From NCBI RefSeq assembly GCF_028502605.1, contig NC_079235.1:1116001-1180000 (forward strand): a stretch of DNA of 64,000 nt, in the 5' to 3' direction. The DNA is from Trichoderma breve. Its lineage: Eukaryota; Ascomycota; Sordariomycetes; Hypocreales; Hypocreaceae. The notes under the pieces were generated by a model. The model made no database searches. It had not been told where the DNA came from and was given only the letters and a program-made list of their open reading frames with translations. Shown here in pieces: positions 22,092 through 30,787 of the stretch. A program made the translations under genes and the position numbers. Position 1 is the first letter of the stretch. Every line of letters begins with the position of its first letter.

Positions 22092-24512
22092 ATGCCCAAG
22101 AAGGCGGGCCCCTCCCTCCTCTGCGAGTGGATGGTGGGAACAACCATCAAATCAGCTCTTGGTCCGCCTCCCAAACCACCGAAACCCAAAGCAAAGAGGC
22201 GCGACGTTATCAGGCTTCACGTAACGACAGATGATGAATCCGGCGAAGACACCCTCACAGTTACTTACCCTCGACCTGAGAGGCTAAGAGAAAAGAAGGA
22301 GACACCAACTGAAGTATCCAAAACGCCAGAGCCCCAGCCTGAACCTGAATCGGAGTCGGAACCTGAGGTGGTGGAAGTAGTCAAAAAAGTTCGGTTCGAG
22401 AAAGAGACAACCCCAAAGAAGTCTGCCCTGAAAAAGAAGACATCAGTCACATTCTGCGAGGAGGAAGAGACAAGTGCTGATGCCACCTCTACCTCTGCTT
22501 CATCTGGAGAGGCAACTCCCGATGCCAGTTCCTCTAATGCAAGTTCAGCTGCTGAAACATCATCTGCAGAAGATACTTCTTCCGGAAGTTCTTCTATTTC
22601 AGCCAAACCGTCAAAGTCAACAAGGTCTCCCAAGAGCAAGAAGGTGGAGAAACGAGTCCAGAGTTCGGATAGTGAGGCTGACTCTGAGCCTCATCCAACA
22701 TGCGAATGCAAAGAATGCGCCTCGGGGAGAAAGAAGCAGAAGCAAGGAGTTACCTGCGAGAAGAAGAAGTGCAAAAAGAAGAAAGAGTCCGAGTCCGAGA
22801 CCTCGGTATCCGAAGCTGAGTCTTCGGTTGAAGAGAAGTCCACACCATCCAAGAAGTCAAAGGAAAAGAAGAAGGAAAAAAAGAGAGCTGAGGTCTCCAG
22901 TGCTGAAGGAGAAACTTCGGAATCAGCGAAGGAAACTGAAGGCGAATCTGAGGCAGTAGTGAAGAAAACCCCCGAGAAGAAGAAGAAGAACCAGGAAAGT
23001 GACAAGACAGAAAAGGGTATAAAGAAGACGAGCAGTCCAAAAGGTGAAGAGAAAAAGAAGTCTGCCGAAGAAAAGGAAGCAGAGGAGGTCAACTCCGAAA
23101 AAACACCAACAGGGAAAGGGAAGGAAAAAGAAGTTGATGATACTACTCCCAAGGCGAAGGATACGGATCAGAGGTTGCATGTCTCAGACGGCTATCACTA
23201 CACGCACTCTCGTCCCCCAAATCTCATCGCCCCTATCCGCGCAGAAGTCATGCAAACGGAGCGCGTGGTTGAAACGCAAGATGACCCTCCCCCGAATGCA
23301 TACTATGATGGTCTACATGGTGTCCTTCGCGTATATCATGGAGCCGTGTATGGGCAGAATGGACATCACATGTTTGCTGCTCGAGAGAATACTGCTGGCC
23401 CCCCACATTCTTTTGGCAATTCGAACCAGACGCAAAATCCGTACTATCATGGCTACAACAACGTAATGCCGATGCCGTTACCCCAACAGCAGCTACCACC
23501 GCATGGATATGAGCATGTGCCGATTACCCAAGGCTTGCCAATACCAGGTTGGAATGCCATGGCGCCGCCTCCTGGCTACCCATCGTACAACTACCAAGGA
23601 CTGCCTCCGATGCCTGGGGCCTGGTACGAGCAGCAACTTAATAGACAAGGAACTAAAGGTGCATTCAACATGTACAATGGCATGGGCGGTACACCTGATA
23701 GAAAAGGAAAAAACAAGCCACGAGAACCAGATAACAACGTGATGCCGGAGGTGACAAAGCCAAACCCGTATTATACGAAAAGGCAATCCCCCTTTAGCAA
23801 CATGGGTAGCAACCGATCTGACGGTAAACCACCATCTCACTCTGGCCAATCCAACTGCTCCAAAAACGGCAACAGAGATACGGGTCCCAACTGGGATACC
23901 GTTTCGCGAAGGAGCGTCGGAGCATGGGCGAACAGCAGTAACCATGGGGCTACATGGGGTGATGGTGGCGGCGATACGAACAACAACAACCAGGGAGGTG
24001 GTGATCAATGGGGCTCTGGCGGCGGTGGCGGCGATACATGGGGCACAACAAACAATAATAACGATCAGTGGGACAGCAACAATAATAACAACAACACAGG
24101 GGTTGATCCATGGGGAACTGGTGGGAACGATCAGAACAATCAAGGGGGCTGGGGAACTACTGACAATGGCAACAACGGCGGCAACACATGGGGTGATGGG
24201 AATGGAAACGACAACCAGCAGACGAATGATAATAATGGCAATGGCGATGGCCAGGGACAAGGACAAAACTCTCCAGCAGGAAATGAGCCCCCTGCCTCCA
24301 TGGTGGACAACAATGTTATCCCTGTGGCTGCTGTAACTGGTCCTCCGGGTGAACAGGAACAGTCCAAAATGCCAGGAAGCTGGTGTTCGGATGATAATGG
24401 ACAAGCGGCGTTCGTGGACCCAACGTGGTCTTCATATCAACCTCCGCCTGCGGTGCCTGCTTGGGGAGATCCATCGATGGCAGCGAATACAGGAGGAGCG
24501 GTGGACTGGTGA
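22092..24512 (+). CDS. Low-complexity protein with charged linker and WG-repeat, Asn/Gly-rich prion-like tail
   Basis: Single exon, 806 residues; no family recognised. The layout is: a short possibly folded N-terminus (SLLCEWMVGTTIKSAL, then Pro-rich, then IRLHVTTDDESGEDTLTVTYP); a Lys/Glu/Ser-rich linker (about 65-355) with a Cys cluster CECKEC..CEKKKC near 204-223; a Tyr/Pro/His-rich segment (360-540); and a tail of about residues 610-735 rich in Asn, Gly and Gln. Six WG dipeptides in that tail, plus one more near residue 790, have tryptophans mostly 9-17 residues apart. That spacing is like Argonaute-binding 'AGO hook' repeats, and the composition is also prion-like. Two WG flanks are similar (TWGDG..), so the tail may have grown by duplication. 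Function unknown; RNA silencing or condensate roles are only inference. The gene has no intron. Confidence 0.7.
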   Translation: MPKKAGPSLLCEWMVGTTIKSALGPPPKPPKPKAKRRDVIRLHVTTDDESGEDTLTVTYPRPERLREKKETPTEVSKTPEPQPEPESESEPEVVEVVKKVRFEKETTPKKSALKKKTSVTFCEEEETSADATSTSASSGEATPDASSSNASSAAETSSAEDTSSGSSSISAKPSKSTRSPKSKKVEKRVQSSDSEADSEPHPTCECKECASGRKKQKQGVTCEKKKCKKKKESESETSVSEAESSVEEKSTPSKKSKEKKKEKKRAEVSSAEGETSESAKETEGESEAVVKKTPEKKKKNQESDKTEKGIKKTSSPKGEEKKKSAEEKEAEEVNSEKTPTGKGKEKEVDDTTPKAKDTDQRLHVSDGYHYTHSRPPNLIAPIRAEVMQTERVVETQDDPPPNAYYDGLHGVLRVYHGAVYGQNGHHMFAARENTAGPPHSFGNSNQTQNPYYHGYNNVMPMPLPQQQLPPHGYEHVPITQGLPIPGWNAMAPPPGYPSYNYQGLPPMPGAWYEQQLNRQGTKGAFNMYNGMGGTPDRKGKNKPREPDNNVMPEVTKPNPYYTKRQSPFSNMGSNRSDGKPPSHSGQSNCSKNGNRDTGPNWDTVSRRSVGAWANSSNHGATWGDGGGDTNNNNQGGGDQWGSGGGGGDTWGTTNNNNDQWDSNNNNNNTGVDPWGTGGNDQNNQGGWGTTDNGNNGGNTWGDGNGNDNQQTNDNNGNGDGQGQGQNSPAGNEPPASMVDNNVIPVAAVTGPPGEQEQSKMPGSWCSDDNGQAAFVDPTWSSYQPPPAVPAWGDPSMAANTGGAVDW

Positions 24513-24807
24513 GGCAAAGGCTGTTATATCGGAGATTTAAAAGAGGTGTTCATAGGTATATGAATGCTGTGGAAATGGGTTAAATCTAACGGGCTGGATC
24601 TGAAGAATCACAAGGTGGAGGTTGAAGATGGGTCCTCATCTTGAGAGACTGTGTCAATGATGCCACAACTAGTATCATCATTCTCGTCTATATCTGTCTT
24701 CTGGTCATCTATACAAAACGGAAACTTTTAGGGGATATACCAAGGGTAGAATGACTTTCATCATCTTAGCCTACAATCCCAATAATGAAAAGCATCCTTC
24801 TTGATCA

Positions 24808-26216
24808 CTAATATCCCCGACTGTGCCTATAGTGCCTGGCCTTGTATAACTCCCCCATTATAAACAATTTCGCTTTATTATCCTGCCAATTCAGCCGCCA
24901 TAGGCAGTTGATTAGCTTGTTTTGAGGGGTGCGATCTCCATGGCGTCTCCCTTTGCTGGTACCCGAATAATACACCCAGGAGACGTACTTCTTCCTGAAA
25001 CGGTTCACGACCTGCACCACGTAGTACATGCTGTGAGATTCTGTCAAACGATTTGACGAAAAGATGGCATCCCAAGAGTACCAAGCCGTTCCGATAAGTA
25101 ATTCAGGGGAGGTTAGAGTGCGGTGGAATCGAATGTCTTTTACTGTCCCTAACCCCCCAAATATAAAATCCGGCACTGTTACTCGTGCGAACTGTCCCGT
25201 ACTCGGCGGCACACGACTGAGACGGCTTATGTGCCGGCGATCCCACCCCAGCGTGAGAATGGGCGTCGTTGCAATAGCATTCATGAAACTGCGAGGTTCG
25301 AGTGGCCGCAAATGAACTGTGCTTCTTGTGGACAATGTTTCCCACACTGCCTTCAATAACCCCTCGCCGTGTTCACTGAATTTTGTATCCTGCGTTGACC
25401 AGCTATGGGGATTGTTGACAGTTGATATTTTCTTAGCGAACGATAGACCCTGCAGAGTCATATGGCATTCTATCTTCGTATATCCCCCAATCCCACCACA
25501 GATGTAAACTTCTTTAAGCATTGGTAGAGAGGCCACAATGGGCCTCAAGGTGTCGGATAGTATGATTGCCCAGCTGGTTAAGGAGCCTGAGTGATAGAAG
25601 AATCTCTTATGTCTGAAGATGCGTAGGTTCGGACAGAGCTCAGCAATTGCTTGGAGACGGTCTCCTGGGCCCCGGCCTTTGACGCCGCTGGGATCATACT
25701 GGTCAGAATCCAGTGCGATGGTGATGCTTCTAATAGCCCTGGATCGAGACTGGGTGATGGCAGTAACATAAGCGAGGCAATCACGGCTTCTGGGAAACTG
25801 GAACTCGTTGAACTAGATGATCAAAGATTAGCATATGTTAACGTGAATCCTGTGGTAATTGCCATTGCTGAATAACCTTGTAAAAGACCATATGATCCTC
25901 TTGGTCCTGATAAAACAGTCGGCAAGTCTTCAGGAGAGCTTCAAGAGCAAAAGTTCTATTTTGACCCTTTTCCAAAGAAAAGAAGGTCTCCATAGTACTG
26001 TCATGAGGAATATGCACTGGTATAACTGGCCCTTTGCGCTTCACCAGGAGCATACGCCATATCTCGCAGCGGATCTAGATGGATCAGGATTGAGTTAGTA
26101 TATCAGGTTCGGGTTGAAAAGGGGGATTGATGGCATTCACACACCTCTACTGGTAATTTGGCAAACAACACATTGCCATTCTGAGAAGGCTTATGCTTAT
26201 ATGGGTTGTTCGGCAT
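24808..26216 (-). CDS. Hypothetical F-box/2EXR-like protein
   Basis: Exons are 26216-26145, 26074-25877 and 25812-24808, all phase 0 (introns 70 and 64 nt), giving 424 residues. Seen: LFAKLPVEIRCEIWRMLL at the exon 1-2 junction, the motif that opens fungal 2EXR/F-box-like proteins, followed by CRLFYQDQEDHMVFYK and then a Leu-patterned body (LCPNLRIFRHKRFFYHSGSLTSW, LPMLKEVYICGG) resembling degenerate leucine-rich repeats. Such proteins are often SCF substrate adaptors, but nothing here proves that. The branch point TACTAAC in intron 1 is perfect. It sits beside another accessory-looking gene. The gene is clear; its function is unknown. Confidence 0.65.
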
Positions 26217-27224
26217 GATGCGAGCCAAGTAGCCTAAATGAGAGGTATTCTGTGGCCTCGTTATCGAATGTATGCGTCTCCGATGGTTGAGAGATGATAC
26301 ACTTCCATTTGGCTGACGACAAGCGCCTAGGTATATATCTTTTCTTCCTCTTCATGTTCCCCAAAGCAACTAGTCACGATGTCTTCCAAACAAAAGTAAT
26401 TCCAAATCCGTCAAATCCGGGAATTAACGTACACCACGTATTCACAGCACAGTTCAAATCATCTTCTATACTTTCTCTACCTATTTAAGCATTGAAGGCT
26501 GTTGCGAAGCCTAATTCAATTCGTTGAACTCTAGGTAAACTGGTTAATTCCCCAAGTTTACTCGGTTTATGCCTCCATCCAAACACACGAGAAGGCCAAC
26601 CTCTTTCTGTCCCTTTGTTCGAGACATCTACTTGCGCAAATCTCCCATGGTTTTTTATATGTGCTACAATTAATCATTGTATTCAAGAGGCCATAGTAAA
26701 ACATACTTTAGAGGCACAAAGTTAATGGATCCAACCCGAGCGTAATACGACTCACTCTATGCAACACAAATGAGAGTGACTAGCCCGCACCCCAAATTGG
26801 CTGTCTTGCATCCCAGACATATTCACTGTCTTGACTGGTGCTATTCACCCTATTGAATTTGAGACGCGGTATTCTCTATGGCTAACTTGGAATGGTAACA
26901 TGAATACTTTAATCTGGAATTTGAACATGTTCAGAAAAATACTGATTGAATCGTACTAAGCTACAAGGCAACGAGCCGGCGTAGCATCATCCAACTACCT
27001 CTCAATCAGCTACCTGACCCATCGTCCCCCTGAGTCCAGAGTGTAGCTTGGTAATGAAATATCCACCGGCAGCATATCCAAAGCCTGAAGCGGGATGCCC
27101 TTGTGAACAGGAGTGCAGCACAGTATCTTGGCTCGAATGAGAGAGCCATAGCTAGCCACCATGACAAATCGTCCCCCTCCATCGGGCATGGGCCGCATAG
27201 GTAGAGATGATTCTTCCCTCTGAG
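26217..27224. other. Intergenic region containing a T7-promoter-like string
   Basis: A 1-kb AT-rich gap. At 26743-26756 it carries TAATACGACTCACT, the first 14 bases of the phage T7 promoter, preceded by GCG. An open frame at 27010-27198 on the minus strand (opening MRPMPDGGGRFVM) lies just after the LON gene's stop, in another frame. It might be a remnant of that gene's 3' end, but I cannot support it as coding. Confidence 0.4.
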
Positions 27225-28511
27225 CTACTCAGGATGTACCATCATCTCCGACACGAACCCATAGGCATATCTCAACTGATCTTGAACTGACAGGCGTGTT
27301 AATTGGTTCAGAGTATTTGGCGAGGGCGGTGGTATCTCATACATAGGCCGTGCTAGACCGATTGATACACGGGCTGTATCTAGGAATGGTTTGGTATTGG
27401 TGGTCATGATGCCATCGGAAAGAACGAGATTACCATATGTAAAACGCGAGATACCGTCTACCACTACGCGGCAGTCCTCTCCAAGCCATTGCGCGCGGCG
27501 AATGTGTGCGAGCACCCCGACTTGGGAGACTTTGTCGTGCGGACTCCTGGCATGAGAGGGCTTGCCGTGCGGATTGTCCATGATGAGTATTATGCCAAGG
27601 ATCCGTTGTGGTTGCTGCATTGCTTTTTGTAGCGTCTTTCGAACCGACTTGAGGTGTCCTGTCGTTCCCGTGGTGAAATTGTCTAGTTGCATGGTTGTAT
27701 TAGGTGCGACCATCTTCCTCCACATCACAATGGGGAGATTGTTCCATTCACGCGTAAAGATTGCAAGCTGCCGACGCAGGTGCTCCACCTGCTGATCTTT
27801 ATATAACGTCCCAACAATAGCCGAGAGGACCTGATTGCGCACGAGCGTTTGTGATGACATTCCCGATAAAGATTCACCACAATAGGGGCATGGTGACGAT
27901 GTTTTGATGGCGAGGAGTAAACACGCGTGGCAGAACGTATTACAACAAGCTGCCACGCAAGGGTCCTGCAACAACTCTTTGCATAGCTGACACATCAAGT
28001 GACTCTCTGCTGCTATTCGAGCGGACTGTATAGCCTCCTCTTCGAGAGCGCCCTACTTTTCCGGGGATAGCCAAAGCTCGAAGTAGCTGATATCGTTCTC
28101 CCACCCCAAAATACCGTCTTGAACAAGATCCCATATGGCCAACAGCTTACCATGCTGGTAGGATTTGTGAATTATCCTGGACTCGGACCTGGCCGTCGAG
28201 ATGTTCAGAACTCCGACCTCTGCGCACAAATCCATATTAAGGGAGGCTACACGTAAACGTTCCAATTCTGTTTCGAAACAGGCTGCCACCATTCGAAGTG
28301 TTGAGTCAATTCGGCCATGTTGGGAGTCATGGACATTCCTGCAAATTGGGCATGGCCCGGAGGGTTGACACTTTTGACAACAATGATAGCCGCATGGTAG
28401 TATTAGAGGCTCGGTGATAACCCTTGAGCATATGAGACACTGAAAAAGTCGTACAATTTCGCGAGGCGTTGGCGTATATGAGCTTCCCAGACCCTGTGGC
28501 TGTTCCGCCAT
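27225..28511 (-). pseudogene. RING-RING-LON domain protein (LONRF/CrgA-like), interrupted by an in-frame stop
   Basis: Intact LONRF/CrgA-type relatives are RING-type ubiquitin ligases with a LON substrate-binding domain. Here one frame runs 28511-27225 but holds a TAG at 28055-28053. The first part (152 residues) has a RING, CLICSRV..LPCGYHCCQKC..CPIC. After the stop the same frame continues GALEEEAIQSARIAAESH into a second RING, CQLCKELLQDP..CCNTFCHAC..CPYC, then a LON-like region (IILIMDNPHG, VGVLAHIRR, CRVVVDGISRF). In RING 2 the usual zinc-binding His after the third Cys is Asn. The frame ends at VHPE, short of a full LON C-terminus. A 102-nt intron with a poor GTATTT donor could remove the stop in frame, but it would also delete gene-like residues. 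A decaying gene is more likely. A functional two-domain product is possible. Confidence 0.6.
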
Positions 28512-29212
28512 GTTTTGGAATATTCGCTCTCCTAAGTCAAGAAAGTAGACGCTGATGTCAATATTTGCTGTTGAAGCTTGGTGAATAAATAATGACGGGG
28601 ATATATGACGAATGCCTGAAGAATATCTTCTCGCTCCTGAGACTGTGACGAAGCTAAATATGACCAGGCCATCTCAGACTGCCTCAGGTAGCGGTTTCTC
28701 ACTAACCTTTTTGTCAGGACAATACTTTCCTCTCGCTAGTTGCGAAGAGAACGCATCAAGAGAAACAGCTTCCTTCAAGGGGTTTGTTTAGAAAATGCAC
28801 TGATATTAGTAGGAATTGCAGCTGCGATGCTGTATAGTACGAAGGTAAGGTACGAAAGTACTAGGTTCCATTCCCTTCTCAAGGAATCAAAGCCAAAGCG
28901 GTCAACAAGATAAGATAAGTCATAGGCGACGCACACACAAAGAACTTCATATCGTTCATAACCAGATATTTTACATACTAGATCCCATCTAATCGTATAA
29001 AGCGCAAAACCATAAGACATCCCTCGCATTACAACGCTCCCCAACGCCTATCATTAAACCAGCCCGAGAGATGCTGATCTCAGCAACTCATTATAGAGAT
29101 GGGGCTGTTGATGGAAATGTTCCCAACAGCTTGAGCACGCGCTCCTCCCAACCAGGTAAGGATCTCATACCAAAATCCTCGTATCAAGTCTATTAACCAT
29201 TAAATCATGCTC
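28512..29212. other. Intergenic region, no gene seen
   Basis: A 700-base AT-rich gap between two leftward genes. The minus-strand open frame at 28775-29044 has no coding flavour. It holds the promoter of the RING-LON gene and the 3' flank of the glycosyltransferase gene. Confidence 0.4.
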
Positions 29213-30787
29213 TCAGCACTTCCAATCCTCCAGTCTCTTGTACATCCAGCCGCTGGTGTGCTTCAGAGCCGTCTTCCTCTGCGACATGCCTGGCGCATAG
29301 CCCTGGCCCATATAGACCTTGTCGTCCATCTTGCATAGATCCTCGACATAGTTCCACTGCATGCACATTGTCCAGCCTTGACAAGCCGCCTCGCACGCCT
29401 TAACCGACTCCCAGGCATTTGCCCACAGCGCCTTGTCGTACTGGCCATTCTCTGCGCCCGGCTTGGGAGCCCATTCTCTGTTGCCGGACGAAACCTCGAA
29501 GACACCCGAGTAGTTGTCCCACCACTCGGCGTGCTCTTTGATATTGGGGAGGATCATGGCGTTGAAGAAGTCGCGGTGCAGCAGCGGCCCCTTGCTCCAG
29601 TCCCAGCTTTGCTCCAGCTCGTAGTAGCGAGCGATGTCGCGGTTGTGCACCTTGTGCCACGACAGCAGCGGCTTGCACCAGTTGGCGTTGGCAAACGCAA
29701 AGGCCCAGTGGACCACGGGGTTGAAGCCAAATGTGAACTTGCCGTCGCCGCCGTTCTCGCCAAACTTGACGCCGTGCTTGCGCAGTGCGTGCGCGAGCAC
29801 CTGGTCGCCGCAGCAGTGGTCGGCCGTGTACTGGTAGTATTCCTCTGTCAGGCTTCCATTTCCGTTGCCCTGCTTTCCAAACGACTGCTCCCACGCTCCT
29901 CTGGACAACGCAAAGCCTGCGCCGCCGTGGGCAAAGATGACATCTGACTTGGCGGCATAGCTGCCCAGGTAGTGCGGCTCTGTCGAGTCGAACTTGGCCA
30001 GGTAGCCCAAAACGGCTGGCAAGAAGAGATATGCGTCGTCTTCCATGTATATGTACCACTTGGCTTTGGGCCAGTTATCGCCAGCATGCTGGATCAGCGG
30101 AACGAACTTGTACTTGTCGATGATCCAGCCTCCCACGGGACCCCATTCATCGCCATTGACGCCGGCGGCCTCGACATAATAATTGTTGGCCATATACTCG
30201 GGCTGCTGCCGGTAGACGTCAAAATCAGGCTGGGCTTTTGCTGTAGAAGACATGTTGGCGAGCACGTCGATGACGTTATAGGGGCCAACCCGCTCCGGCA
30301 CATCGGAGTAGATGACGGTGTTGGCCAGGGGGATTCGGTCCTGGGAGAGCGATGTGGTGAAGTGCACCAGCATCCGCTTCCAAATGGTGGTACCGCCAGT
30401 TTTGACGATGAGGAGAACGTCATCCGTTGAGAGGCCATTGTATGATATGGCCTTGCTGGGCTTCTTTTCTTTGTCGGTCGTCTTGTGGCTGTTGGTTGGC
30501 GCAATGTATTCTACCTCTTTGGATGGCGCCTCTGCCGTTTCCGCTGTCGAGCTTGTGCCTAGATCGACTGGCTTCCGTTGGCCATCGGACAACTCCACTT
30601 CCTCTACGACAATGCCCTTCTGCTTGACCACCGGGTCATAGCCATAGTTTTCCAACGAGGGGTCAATAAGGCAGTAGAAAAGGACAATGCACACAGTGAT
30701 GATGAGTGCTGGTATCAGCCGGTTGTTTTTGTATGTTACCAACATTGTGAGGGAATGCAGCAGCGGCAACGGGTCCGGTGCAGTCAC
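29213..30787 (-). CDS. GT31-like (fringe-type) type II membrane glycosyltransferase
   Basis: Single exon, 524 residues. Seen: a short cytosolic N-terminus, one membrane anchor (LIPALIITVCIVLFYCLI, about residues 24-41), a linker, then a fringe/DUF604-like catalytic domain from DDVLLIVKTG, with IYMEDDAYLFLPAV as the metal-binding acidic motif near residue 250, GGAGFALSRGAW, and CCGDQVLAHALRKHG. The last 80 residues are Cys-rich (CEAACQGWTMCMQWNYVEDLCKM), resembling a PAN/apple-like module. This arrangement is common in fungal GT31 proteins and suggests Golgi glycan elongation. The sugar specificity cannot be read. The start at 30787 gives a 23-residue N-tail, and an internal ATG at 30745 (MLVTYKNN) is a plausible alternative. 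Confidence 0.82.
   Translation of the reverse strand: MTAPDPLPLLHSLTMLVTYKNNRLIPALIITVCIVLFYCLIDPSLENYGYDPVVKQKGIVVEEVELSDGQRKPVDLGTSSTAETAEAPSKEVEYIAPTNSHKTTDKEKKPSKAISYNGLSTDDVLLIVKTGGTTIWKRMLVHFTTSLSQDRIPLANTVIYSDVPERVGPYNVIDVLANMSSTAKAQPDFDVYRQQPEYMANNYYVEAAGVNGDEWGPVGGWIIDKYKFVPLIQHAGDNWPKAKWYIYMEDDAYLFLPAVLGYLAKFDSTEPHYLGSYAAKSDVIFAHGGAGFALSRGAWEQSFGKQGNGNGSLTEEYYQYTADHCCGDQVLAHALRKHGVKFGENGGDGKFTFGFNPVVHWAFAFANANWCKPLLSWHKVHNRDIARYYELEQSWDWSKGPLLHRDFFNAMILPNIKEHAEWWDNYSGVFEVSSGNREWAPKPGAENGQYDKALWANAWESVKACEAACQGWTMCMQWNYVEDLCKMDDKVYMGQGYAPGMSQRKTALKHTSGWMYKRLEDWKC

Noticed and set aside
28053..28157. 102-nt intron that would remove the in-frame TAG
   Set aside because: Donor GTATTT is poor, no clear branch point, and it would delete sequence that looks coding; kept only as an alternative.
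28775..29044. 89-codon minus-strand frame between RING-LON and GT31 genes
   Set aside because: No coding character or homology clue; AT-rich.
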